From Slackia equolifaciens (lineage in GTDB: Bacteria > Actinomycetota > Coriobacteriia > Coriobacteriales > Eggerthellaceae), in NCBI RefSeq assembly GCF_003725995.1, contig NZ_QIBX01000015.1:1-64000 (forward strand): a stretch of DNA of 64,000 nt, in the 5' to 3' direction. This document shows, piece after piece, positions 42,907-54,000 of the stretch. Within the stretch, counting starts at the first letter, position 1, and each line of letters opens with the position of its first letter. Under the pieces are notes generated by a model. The model was not told where the DNA came from. It searched no databases and saw only the letters and a program-made list of their open reading frames with translations. A program made the translations under genes and the position numbers.

Positions 42907-43428
42907 TTAGAAGGGGATGTCCTCATCGTAAACGGAGGTATCCACCTGGGGCGCCGCAGGAGCCTGACGAGCCGGCTGGGGTGCATACTGGGGCTGGGCC
43001 GCAGGCTGCTGCATCTGGGGAGCACCATAGCCTCCCTGATAGCCGCCGGCGTTGTATCCGCCCTGGTAGCCACCGCCAAAACCGCCATCGCCGTTTCCGC
43101 CACCGCGGCTCATGAACTCGATTTCGTCCACGACAACCTCGATCTTGGAACGCTTCTGGCCGTCGCGCTCCCACTGGGACCAACGAAGCTTGCCTTCGAT
43201 GGCCACCTTGGAGCCCTTAGTCAGGAACTTGGCCACGCTCTCTGCGCGGGTGCCGAACATCGTGCAGTCGATGAAGTTCGGGTAATCCTCCCACTCGCCG
43301 GTCTGCTGGTTGCGGCGACGATCATTTACCGCAACGCCAAACCCCAGAACCGGAAAGCCGTTGGCCGTCTGGCGCAGCTCAGGGTCGCGCGTAAGATTTC
43401 CCGATATGACCACTTTGTTGATGCTCAT
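42907..43428 (-). CDS. ssb: Single-stranded DNA-binding protein
   Basis: 173 residues. OB-fold start MSINKVVISGNLTRDPELR and IDCTMFGTRAESVAKFLTKGSKVAIEGKL, then a Gly/Gln/Pro-rich linker (about 110-160) and the acidic tip DEDIPF that binds repair and replication proteins. Between rpsF and rpsR, the usual operon. Confidence 0.97.
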   Translation of the reverse strand: MSINKVVISGNLTRDPELRQTANGFPVLGFGVAVNDRRRNQQTGEWEDYPNFIDCTMFGTRAESVAKFLTKGSKVAIEGKLRWSQWERDGQKRSKIEVVVDEIEFMSRGGGNGDGGFGGGYQGGYNAGGYQGGYGAPQMQQPAAQPQYAPQPARQAPAAPQVDTSVYDEDIPF

Positions 43429-43489
43429 TGTTCTTCCTCATTCCTTGAAGCATCTAAGAGCATTCGCTCCATCCGATGGGCGGCCGCAA

Positions 43490-43783
43490 TTAGTCGCGGT
43501 CGCTGCGGTGCACGATCTTGTGGCGAACCACCGCGCCGGTGATGCGCAGCACGCGGTCGAGCTCCGCGATGTTGGCGGGATCAGCATGGAAATCGATGAG
43601 GGTGTAGTTGCCCTCGTTCAGGCCGTTGATCTCGTAGGCGAGCTTGCGCTTGCCCCAATCCTCGACGTTATCGATCTTGCCCTCGCCCTCGGCGATGGTG
43701 GTTTCGATACGCTTCATGGTTGCGAGACGGGTTTCGTCGTCGATGTTCGGTGCGACGAAGAACAGCAATTCATAAGCCTTCAT
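43490..43783 (-). CDS. rpsF: Ribosomal protein bS6
   Basis: 97 residues: MKAYELLFFVAPNIDDE, the WGKRKLAYEINGLNEGNYTLIDF core and VLRITGAVVRHKIV. GAGGAGG is 5-6 bp before ATG 43783; a 43-codon upstream extension of the frame runs through the leader hairpin and is not used. First gene of rpsF-ssb-rpsR-rplI, with a promoter and a candidate S6:S18-binding leader. Confidence 0.96.
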   Translation of the reverse strand: MKAYELLFFVAPNIDDETRLATMKRIETTIAEGEGKIDNVEDWGKRKLAYEINGLNEGNYTLIDFHADPANIAELDRVLRITGAVVRHKIVHRSDRD

Positions 43784-43807
43784 TATGTCACCTCCTCTGG
43801 ACTTACG

Positions 43808-43840
43808 GTTCCGGGTCGCATGAAGGCATCTGCCCGGAAC
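43808..43840 (-). promoter_or_regulatory. Candidate S6:S18-binding leader hairpin of rpsF
   Basis: GTTCCGGG and CCCGGAAC form a perfect 8-bp stem with a 17-nt loop in the mRNA 25 nt before the rpsF start. rpsF leaders in many bacteria carry a hairpin with a CCG element bound by the S6:S18 complex for feedback; the CCG here lies in the 3' arm. The match to the consensus is by eye. Confidence 0.55.
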
Positions 43841-43853
43841 AGGAAACTTGCCC

Positions 43854-43882
43854 ATAATAGCAGCACCTTCCCACCAGCGCAA
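43854..43882 (-). promoter_or_regulatory. Promoter of the rpsF operon
   Basis: On the minus strand TTGCGC (43877-43882), a 17-bp spacer and TATTAT (43854-43859). About 70 bp before the rpsF start. Confidence 0.65.
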
Positions 43883-43912
43883 ACAGTATTTCAAGCAACG
43901 CTCGATACTCAC

Positions 43913-44130
43913 AACTTATTCACGTTGTCCAACAATGCGGGCCATCCTATGGCCGAAGCGTTGGGTTGGACCACACCATCGAGCCGTTTTCTTAAAACCA
44001 TGCTAGCCTACAAACCTTGCCAAACCCTTGCCGTAGATTTCGTTTTTTGCGGCACGGACTATGCTGCGTACGTCTCGATGATTCGATAAAACCTTGCCGA
44101 TTTCTCCTCTCAACCTTGCCGATTTCATAC
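43913..44130. other. Spacer with CCTTGCC repeats
   Basis: No gene. Four CCTTGCC words lie between 44010 and 44122, two of them within an exact direct repeat AACCTTGCCGATTTC (about 44093-44107 and 44112-44126, 19 bp apart). Confidence 0.55.
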
Positions 44131-44170
44131 AAAAAAATGCCGTCAGCTCACCAACGAGCTGACGGCATTT
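44131..44170. terminator. Strong terminator of the acidic-protein gene
   Basis: ATGCCGTCAGCTC and GAGCTGACGGCAT form a perfect 13-bp stem with a 6-nt loop, followed by T7 on the minus strand. Lies 25 bp beyond the gene at 44195-44704. Confidence 0.9.
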
Positions 44171-44194
44171 AGCGCGCGTTACAACTGAAAGGTC

Positions 44195-44704
44195 TTACGC
44201 CTCTTGCGGAGCGTCGCCCTCTTCAAGGCTTTCGTCCTCGGCCGCAGGCTGCGTCGCGGGCGCGACATCTGCCAGGAAGTTCTCGCTTTCGGCAATGTAG
44301 ACGATTTCGTCGCTAAAGCCGGCAACGGCGCCATTCTCATCCGCATCGTACATCATGCCAACGACAACCGCCTGCTCGTCGCCGGCCATACCGCCTTCGG
44401 CGATGATGGCATCCTTGTCGCCCTCGTCGGTATCGATGTAGCCGTCGTAGCAGAAGGCATACATACGGGCGCCCGCAACGTTGAGCACTGCATCGCGCGC
44501 GGACTCAAAGCACTCATCGATGGTGCCGCCGTGCGTTTCGGTGAACAGCTTGTCACCCATGACGGTAGCGGTAAACGGCGGAAAGACCTCGCCCTGCTCC
44601 ATTTTGCCTTGCGCTTCTTCAATCACCTGGATGAGCAGCGATTCCAGCTCATCGTTGATCTCGGGCACTTCCATCTCTTCGGTTTCAACGGCGTTCTCGG
44701 ACAT
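44195..44704 (-). CDS. Acidic protein of unknown function
   Basis: 169 residues with many Glu/Asp and only a few basic residues. The body (about 10-140) is a compact alpha/beta sequence (ELESLLIQVIEEAQGKMEQG, FTATVMGDKLFTETHGG, MYAFCYDGYIDTDEGDKDAII); the tail after about 145 is Ala/Glu/Pro-rich. No signal peptide or membrane segment, and no known family is recognised. AAGGAG is 6 bp before ATG 44704; longer in-frame starts overlap the ribosome site. Monocistronic with its own terminator. Confidence 0.7.
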   Translation of the reverse strand: MSENAVETEEMEVPEINDELESLLIQVIEEAQGKMEQGEVFPPFTATVMGDKLFTETHGGTIDECFESARDAVLNVAGARMYAFCYDGYIDTDEGDKDAIIAEGGMAGDEQAVVVGMMYDADENGAVAGFSDEIVYIAESENFLADVAPATQPAAEDESLEEGDAPQEA

Positions 44705-45032
44705 CGATGACTCCTTACTATCCATGTTCCACATTAGCGGCGGAACTTCATGCCTCGTTGCATTCGGCTTCTTGCGGCGCATTGGAACTCGCGCAGCCAT
44801 GCGACCATCCGCAAAGCTTTCAGCAAGTATATACGACCCCGCATCGCGTGCGTCCGCCGCACACAATGAATCAGGAATTCTCGAAAGAGGGGCCGGGCCG
44901 CCGCTGTCTTAAACGTTATCGGGGAAGCCAACTACCCGCATCGCCCCTTTCGAACACCTATATCGGAATTCCGATATATATCTCGAAATTCCGACATATT
45001 TCCGAGATCTTTTCGAGATAGGCTCGAGATAC
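44705..45032. other. Spacer with palindrome cluster
   Basis: Upstream region of the acidic-protein gene. An AT-rich patch at 44958-45025 contains a perfect 18-bp palindrome ATATCGGAATTCCGATAT (44960-44977) and a TATCTCGA / TCGAGATA inverted pair (about 44979-45020). No gene. Confidence 0.55.
44960..44977. promoter_or_regulatory. 18-bp perfect palindrome, operator-like
   Basis: ATATCGGAATTCCGATAT, followed by further TCTCGA/TCGAGA inverted words up to 45025. A dyad this AT-rich within GC-rich DNA suggests a dimeric regulator site for the leftward gene about 255 bp away. Confidence 0.55.
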
Positions 45033-45062
45033 AAAACGAGCCGCCCCGTTAAGGGCGGCTCG
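45033..45062 (-). terminator. Terminator of the giant surface-protein gene
   Basis: CGAGCCGCCC and GGGCGGCTCG form a 10-bp stem followed by TTTTG on the minus strand, 35 bp after the stop codon. Confidence 0.85.
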
Positions 45063-45095
45063 CTGCTTCATGTATGGCCCTGCGGCTCTGTGGCT

Positions 45096-48000
45096 CTAGC
45101 GGCGACGGGTGCGCAGCAGCCCGAAGGCTCCCACGGCCACCAAAGCCGCAGCCACCACGGCGATGCCGGCGATCAGCATCCACGGCGTGGAGTCGTTCGT
45201 CTGGGCGAACTTAGGCTCATCGGGCTCGTCCGCCGGCTCCTCGGGAACGACCGGCTCCTCGGGCTCCACGTAGGTGTTGTGGAACTCGGCAAGCTTGGTG
45301 CCGTTGCCGTAGTTAACCGTGGCCTCGAGCACGCCCGTTTCGGGATTGTCAACCACAGTAACCGTCGCGGTCCAAACCTTCTCGTCGTAGGTCACGCCGT
45401 CCTTCTGGATACCCTCGGTGGCAGCATCGTCATCCGCAGGCAAAACCTCGGACACCGTGTACTTGTAGGTACCTTCCTCGGTGAACTCGACCGTCGGGAA
45501 CACCACACTACCCGTCGCGGTGTTGGTGGCGGTAACCGCGTTGCCCTCCGGGTCAGTCAGCTCGAAGGTGAACTCGCCTTCAACCATGTCGCGACCGGCC
45601 AGCGTCTTGAGCGCACCGAACGTAATGCTCGACGGATCGGCCTCGTAGGTGTTCTCGAACGCTACGGAACCGCCAGCGTCAACGCCCTCGATGGCCCACT
45701 CGACAGCAAGCGTGCCGTCGCCCATGTCCTTCACATTAGCCGTCACATTGTACTTGTCGCCGTCATAGTTCACGCCGGCGGCATTGCCCGGAACCTCAGA
45801 CAGCTCGTACTTATATGCGCCCGGCTTGTCGAAGGTTATGGCGGGGAACTCCACCACGCCCGCGGCCGTATTGGTGGCTCTTGCCACCACATTGTCCGTA
45901 GCAACGTCGGTGAGCACGAACTTGAACTCGCCGTTGTCAAGAGTGCGGCCGGTGTTAGCGGTCAGCTTCTTGGTGATGCTGAAGCCGCCTTCACCCGTAA
46001 GGCTGGAATCCTCAGGCGTCACGTTATACGTATTCGTAAACGTGAAGTCGGTGCCGGAGGCAGTCTTCTTGGACGTCACCTGCGCCTCAATCTTTCCGGC
46101 GCCAAGATCGGTCACGGTAACCTCAACGGTCTTGGTTCCCTGCTCATTGGTCACACCGGGCAACGTGCCAGACTCGCTGATGGTGTAGGTGAACACCTTG
46201 AAGCGGCCAGCCGCCAGCGTCTCGACACCTTCATCGGAGGTCGCATCGACGTCAAGAGTCGTGTCATCGGTACCAAAGACGTTCTCCATCGTGTACTCGA
46301 TGGGACCGAAGTTCACGATACCGCTCGCGCCATTCGTTACCATGGTCACTTCGGGCATCGGAGCGGGCGTGCCGTCCTCTGCCTTGTTGCCCACGATGGT
46401 GAACTCGTACTCGCTACCCTTGAGCTCGGGCTTGCTGAGCCCATCCGCCGACGCGATGACCTTGTTTCCGGCAATGCCGAGCTCAAAGCTCGCATCGCCG
46501 CCGTAGGTGTTCTTAAAGGCAAGCGCATCGCCCTCGTCGTAGGACACTGCAGCGAAGAGCTGGCCCGTACCGTTGTCCGTCACCGTAACGGTCACGCCCT
46601 GCGGTGCGCTGTTGGCAGCAACGCCGGAATCTGCGGAAGGCGCATCCTCACTGACCGTGTACTTGAAGGTGTAAACGGTGGTGCCATCGGCATTCTCAAC
46701 CTTGCTGGCCTTACCAACCTCACTAGAGCCCCCTGCGGTAACCGCGGCGTTCAGATTCTGCGTGGTGTACACAATGTCGCCGAACGTGATGGTCTCAGTG
46801 CCGTTGTTGGAACCGGTGGTCACCCTCGCGCCGTTCTCACCCGTCACCGTGAACGTGAAGTTGTAGTTGGCGATGTCATCGTTAGCAAGCGTCTTGGTGC
46901 CTTCGATGGTGGCGTCGCCCTTAGCACCCACGGTGGTGGAGCCAGCGTCGTAGCTGTTATTGAACACCAGCCGCGCGGGCAGCGCGTTGGTAGCAATGGC
47001 ACCCTGGGTTACACCCTGGCTCACGCCGTCGACGAAGGTCTCCACCAGCAGCGTGCCCTCGCCGTCTTCAGTGACTACGAACTGCACCTCATAGGAGGAA
47101 TCGTCGTAGGTCACGCCGTCCGACGGGTTCTGGGTGGGCTTCTCCTCGGCCACCGTGTAGGTGTAGGTGTTACCCACATCCTTCTGGGTGAAGATAAGCC
47201 CCGTCAACGCAGGGATAACCTCGCTCGCCACGTTGGAATCGCCCGCGTTGCCAAGCTCGGCGCCCGTGGTGGAGAACTCAAGCGGCTGGCCGTTGTTCAG
47301 GCGTACGACGGAAGCGTCGTCCTTGCCGGTCATGGTGAACGTGAAGTCACCCGCGGCAATCGCGCGTCCGGTCATGTTCTTCACGATCTGGAGACCAGCA
47401 GCGGTATCGAACGGCACTTCGCCCGTCTTATAGGTGTTCGTGAACGTGCTGTTGTCGATCGAGGCAGCGGCCGAAAGCGTGCCATTGCCGTTATCGGTCA
47501 CGGTCACGGTCACCTGTGCCTCGTTGCCGGACCAGTCGATTCCAGGATTCTCGCCCGGTACCTCGCTCACGGTGTAGTGATACTCGCCCGGCTGGCTGTA
47601 GGTGATGGCACCGAAGTCGAAGGTCGCCTCGCCGCTGTCCTGCGGACCCGTAACGGTCTTGATGGCGTTGCCGTTCTCATCGATGGTCACGCCATTGGCC
47701 TCGTCAGCCTCAGGCATCGGGGCGTTATCGACCGACGTCAGCTTGAACTGGAAGCTATAGGCATCGGTCCACGCATGGCCAGCAAAAACCTTGGTGAAGT
47801 CAAAGTCCGCAGGTACGCCCTCAACCTCAGACACACTATAGGTGTTCACGAACTCGATGGATGCCGGGGTATCGCCCGCAGCAATGGTGGCCGTCTTCTC
47901 AGCACCGTCAACCGGCGTGTAGCCAGCGGCAGCGGTCTCGGTAACCGTCACCTGAGCACCCTCGGGCAGGCCCGCAATAGTCGCGGACCCGTCGTGCTTG

Positions 48001-51000
48001 AGCGTAAGGGTCGCCTCGCCATTCGCGAAGGCAATCGTGCCGTCCTTGGTGTCGTCGGCATGATCGAGGTTATACGTACCGTTCAGCGCGTTGCCGCTTG
48101 CATCCGCAACCTTGATGGTGAACTCGAACTCCTTGGCGGCGTCGATCTGGGTGCCCTGGCCATCCGTCAGCTCGATGGTCTTACTAATCACCAGATCGCC
48201 CTTGTTCACCGTTCCGGGAACCGTATTGGTCTTGATGACGGGGCCGTTCTCGCCCACCTGGATGGTGGCCTGGTTATCAATCTCGTCCTCAAGCACAGCG
48301 CTCTCGTTCACCACGCCCACGAAGGACACGGTGCTGCCCAAGCCGGGCTCGACACCCGCAATCGTCCACGTGATGGTGTTAGTCTGCTGGTCAAACACGC
48401 CACCGTTATCGATGGTCTCCCGATCAACCGTCACACCCGTGGGTACCACGTCGGTGATGGTGATGTCGGCAGCCTGATCGGTGGTGTTGGCGTACTCGAT
48501 GGTGTAGGTGATGCGGTCGCCCACCTGGATGGAGCCGTCGGGACGCTGATTGTTGTTCTCGCCAGACTTCTGCGGAACCTCAACCGTGGCCTCAACGCTC
48601 TGGTGCGGGTCGTTGTCGCCCACCTGCACAGTAGCAGTGTTGGTCAGCTGACCGCCCTGCACCGCAGAGTCATCCACGGTGGCCTGGTAGGTCACGTCAC
48701 CCTGCTCGGCCGCGTCGGCCTCGACGGTCCACGTGATGGTGCGGCCGTCCTGGCTCAACGCTCCGCCGTTGGAGATGCTGTTCGCATCAACCGTCAGACC
48801 CTCGGGCACGTTGTCGGTTACCGTCACGGTAGCGGCCTGCGCCACGCCGTGCTCGTCCACCGCGTCGTTCACCCAGTGGATGGTGTACTCGAGCGTGTCG
48901 CCCACACCCACGAGCTGACCGTTCACGTTGGTAGTAACGTCACCGTCAACGCGCGACACGTCCTTGCTGTCCTCGTCCACCTTGTAGGTGTTGGTGAAGG
49001 CGGCGATATCAGCAGAGTTATCAGTCTCGTTACCCTGGTCGTTCTTAACCTGAGTCATCGACGTCTCGATGCTCAGCTGGCCGTTGGGCGTCGTGTTGTC
49101 GTTAACCGCCACCGTCACCTGGTACTCGGCCTGCGAGTAGGTCACGCCGTACACGTTGCCTGCGACCTCGCGGATGGTGTAGGTGTAGGTGTTGCCACGA
49201 TCGGCGTTGCCGTATGCGATGTCGCCGAAGTTATTGATGCCAACGCCCTCGCCGTTCAGCTGATCGCTAGACACAGTGATGGTCTTCGTCTGGCCGTCGG
49301 AACCCTCAGGCATAGGCGCTCCCTCAGAGCCGACCATCTCGAACGTAAACACATCGTTGGCGGTCCACTCGTTGTTCTCGCGGCCGGTGAAGGTCTTGCT
49401 CACGTCAAACACATCAGAGCCCGTCACCGAACCCGTGGCGGCATACACGTTGGTGAACGCGGCCTTGGTGATCTCGTCAGCATCCTCGGCGTCGGTAGAA
49501 GCCGAGTTGTCATACTTTGCCTTCGCCTCGAGGGCGCCATGGCCGTTGTCTGTCACAGTAATGGTCACGTTGGTCTGATGGCGATCGTAGGTCAGACCGT
49601 CCTTGACCGGGTCATAGGGGCTCACGTCCTCAGGCAAGACCTCAATGATTGCGAACTGGTAACCATCCCCATCCGTGACATGATTGAATGTCATCGTTCC
49701 GAAGGCAAAGTCGGCAGTGTTGCTATTTCCATTGCCCTCCGGCGTAGAGGCCGTTGACGTGCTGGTGTTGGACCAACCGCCCTCAATCGAAATCCAACCA
49801 TTATTCACTGCCTGCTGGGCAGCATCGTTAATCGGAATCAGCACACAGTCGAACGTCTCACCGTCAAGGATGTTGCGGCCGTCCACCGTCTTGGTTCCAT
49901 GCAGCGCATCCGCGCCCTCAAGCGTGGCGGGCGTAGGCTCGTACGTGTTGGTGAACGTCATCTGGCCGCTTTCGGGCAGAGTCTCAATGGTTACCTCGGG
50001 CTTAATTTGAGCAACGCCCGTGGAGGTGTCGGTGGTCACCCTAACCGTAGCGGTGTACACCGTTTCATCGAAGTTCATTCCGTTGCCGTCGGTTCCCTGC
50101 TCACGAATCTCATAGGTGAAAGTTTCGCCATCGTGCTCTTGCGTGAACTCGATATTGTTGAAGGTGAACGTGCCTCCGCTGTTCGTGGTGGTGCAAACGC
50201 GGTTCTCACCCGTACCCTCGGTGCCCGTAGCGGGCATCGGCGCGGTTGCCGCATTGGCACCGGTAGGACGCAGCTCGAACGTGAACATGCCATTCGTAAG
50301 CGGCTTGCCGCCCTCGGTGGTGTCGTTATACACCTTCACGCCCGTAAAGCCATACGGAGCCATGTCGGCATGATAGTAGTTAGTGAATGTCGCCGCCGCA
50401 CCGCTGGCGAGTTCAATCTCCTGATCGGGCGTCATGGTGTTGTCGTCGTTCTGGGTCTGGATAACCTTCACGTCGGTCACCTTGAGCGCACCGGTGTTGT
50501 CGTCGGTCACCGTCACTTCCACGCGGAAGTTTGCAGCAGAGTAGTCAACGCCAACGATGTTGGGCGTGTTCAGCTCCGCCACGTTATAGGTGAACGTCTT
50601 GGTGCGTACGCCTGTCTGGGCGTCTACGGTTGCACCCTGCGCCATATCGGCGAAGGCGTACCTAATGGTGCCCAAATTGAAATTAACCGGGGTACCGTCA
50701 ACCGCATCGCTGATCAGCGTGACAATGCGCGCGTTGGAACCAGACACCTGCTCCCCGCCATCAGGCATCGGGGTGCCTTGGGCAGCCGTCACCTGGAAGC
50801 GGAAGCTGTCGGTGCTCATCCAATCGCGACCATCCAGCACTTTCTGGAATTTCAGCTGCGTGGAGGTATCGAACTCCACCTCAGTTGCCTCGTAGTTGTT
50901 CACAAAGGCGAAGGCACCGTCCTCGAACTGAGCAGCAATTGTCAGCTCGCCGGTGTGCTTGCCGTCGGCGTCGGTGTCGGTCACCACAAGGGTGAGCGTG

Positions 51001-54000
51001 CCCACGTGCATGTCGTAGGTGATGCCGTTAGCGATCGGGGTCTGGTCCGTCACGCCATCGGGCACAACCTCATGCACGTAGAACTTAAATGTACCGGTGC
51101 CGTCGAATGTGTTCGCAATCGGCTTCACGGTGATGTTGCCAAAGTCGAACGAGCGGGTATCGGAGCCGTCGGCGTTCTTCAGGCCGGACACCTCAGCCGT
51201 TGTGTTCTCAATGCCAATACCGCCGATGGTCACCAACTGAGAGGTGGGAACCCTTTGACCCGTGCTGTCTGCATCGTCGGTGGCAGGCTCGAGCACGAAC
51301 TCGAACTTCTCGTCCGCCAGCATGTCACGGCCCGTGAAGGTCTTGGTGCCGTTCAGGCCAGTGGTTGCATAGCTCTCTTCACCCTGCGGCTGATACCTGT
51401 TAGTCCATGTGGTGGCATTCGTCAGGTTGCCATCGGTCACCCCCACGTTCAGCGTGCCGGTGCCGTTGTCGGTTACCGTGAACACCACGGTACGGTCGCC
51501 GGTGTCGTACGTCATGCCGCCTAGCTCGCCCTCGTATTCAGAGAACGTGTAGGTGTACACACCGGGCTGCGTGAAGGTCACGGTACCAAATCCAAGGGTG
51601 GCAGTATCGCCCGACGTCGGGTTGATGGTCAACTGCCAATTGTCCTCGCTCACACCGGAAGGTTTGGGCGCTTCAATGGTGCCTGCACCGTCAAGAGTCG
51701 TGGCGGTACCCTTAACTTGGAAGGTGAATGTGTCGCCTTCCTCGAACTCGCGACCCGTGATGTTCTTCTCGCCGTCGAAGGACTGGCTGCCCGTTGCAGC
51801 ATACTCGTTGGTGAACGTCGCTCCACCCGAAGATTGAGCACTGTCGAGCGTGGCGACCAAACGACCGCCCTTATCCTCAACCTTGTAAGTGAAGGTGTGG
51901 TCGGCGCTGTTGCCAGTCACACCGTTATACGTCCAAGTCCCATCCCCGTTTTCCGTAGCGTCGTCGGGCATGTTCTCCTTCACATGGATGGTGAAGGTTC
52001 CCGCCTTGGTGAACACAATGTTACCGAAGTCGATAGCACCGGAGTAGACACCATTCTCAGCAGTATCGTCGGCAGCATTGCCCACGGTAGCAGGGTTGGG
52101 TAGCGTGACGCTATCCACATCGGAACCATCGGCTGCGGTCACGCTCATGGTAAACGTAAACTCGTTCGCGGCCAGCGCCTTAGAGCGGTTACCCGTGAGT
52201 TGTTTGGTCAGGCCAAGCTCGGCCGACGTCAAAGTCGCGTCGGACGGAGTGTAGCTGTTGTTGAACACGATGGCGTCGTTGGCATTGGTGCCAGCAGCCG
52301 GTGTCCAAACCTCAGACCATTCCGCATCCTCGCTTGCCCGCTTCTCAATCTTAGAGATAGCGGCCGTAATCTTGCCCTGCTGGTCATCGGTTGCCGTAAT
52401 GGTCACACGATACTGCGACTCATCATATGTGTAGCCAACGCTAAGCTGGTTGTACTCGGTGATGATGTATTGGAAGTCCTTGGTGTCAACGGGGCTGCCC
52501 TCATTCACCATGTCAGACTGGGCAATTTGCACCTGCAGCAGCAGGCTATAGATAGGAGCCTTAAACTCGCCGGACGTTTCGGTTTGCTCACCCGTGTGGT
52601 TATTGACGTTCCTTATCGGGCTGGTGCTTCCCTTCGTAGGCGAAGGCGCACCGTCCTGTGCCTCAACGCGGAACTGGAACGCACCCTGCTTAAGCTCGGT
52701 ACCCGTGGGCCACTTGGTGTTGGTAAGCACCTTGGTGCCGTCAAGGCTCACGCCCGAGCCATCAAAGGTGCTGGTATAGGTGTTGATGAACGCGGCGACA
52801 TTGGTATCAACGGTTTCAACCGGGTTGAGCTCTGCACCCTCATCATCAACCGTCTTGGTCATGACGGAGGACACATCCAGCGTACCGTTACCGTTGTTGG
52901 TAACGGTCACCTCAACGTCGTAGGTAGCCTTGGAAATTGTCAGACCATCCACGCTTGCACCCAGCTCGCTGATGGTGTAGCTGAACTTCTTGCTGATCAG
53001 GTAGCCGCCCTGGCCATCAGACAGATCTTCCTCGTCAAATACGATGTTGCCGAAGGCTGTGGTGGGCTGGTTCTTGCTCACCGTTGTCGTAGTAGAGCTT
53101 CCCGTGACGGTCGCAGGCATAGGAGCGCCATCATGGCCCACAAGCTGGAAGGTGAAGGTTTCATCCTCGCCCCAGGCGCGGCCGCTCAGGGTCTTAGAAA
53201 CCTGCAGGTTGGTAGAACCGTCAAGCTCACCCGTCGCATGGTACTCGTTGTTCACTGTGAAGTCGGAGCCGCTGGTAATAGGGGTGCCGTTTTCGTCGCA
53301 CACCGTTGCACGCACAACATCGCCATCCGTACCCTGCTCGCTTGCCACCTTCACAATGACAACCTTTTGGGCAAGATCGTAGGTGATTCCGTTGTGCTGG
53401 AAGCCGTTGTCGGGGTTGTTGTCAGCATCCTGCACACCTTCGGGCATGTTCTCAGTGATGACGTAACGGTATTCCTTATTAATGTCGTTCTCGTCGAACG
53501 TCATATCGCCAAAGGTGATGGTACCAGCCTGCGTTGCCACTGCCGTCGCCGGAGTAGGCATGGGCTGATCAGCGTCTTCAGTGAATTCACCCGTGGAATT
53601 CAGCTCGCGCGACCCATCTGCCTCAACCGTGAACGTGAAGTTGTCGGTTGCAGTCATGGTGCGCCCGCTCAGGACCTTTGTACCGGCAAGGGCGATAACA
53701 TCCTCGGTTGCAGAGTACGTGTTGTTGAAGGTAGCCACCTTGCTGTCAACGGCAACCCACGTGTTGGACTGGCTATCCCACTTCTCAAGCGTGGTGTCGC
53801 CAACCTCAAGCGCACCCTTTCTGTTGTCATTCACAGGCACAATCAGACGGTACACAGCGTTGTCAATGGAAACGCCGTGCGAAGTGGTGGCATTCTCGCG
53901 AATGATGTAATGGAAACCATCCGGTCCGCTGGGCAGCGTAAAGTGGAACGCGTTATCGTTCGTGAACGCAGCGTTGACCGATGTGCCCTCGGTAGGTTTC

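Noticed and set aside
45090-49757. Plus-strand open frame of about 1,555 codons
   Set aside because: It is the antisense shadow of the giant surface-protein gene; it has His/Arg/Val-rich composition without domains, and the minus-strand frame has a clear signal peptide, repeats and sorting signal.
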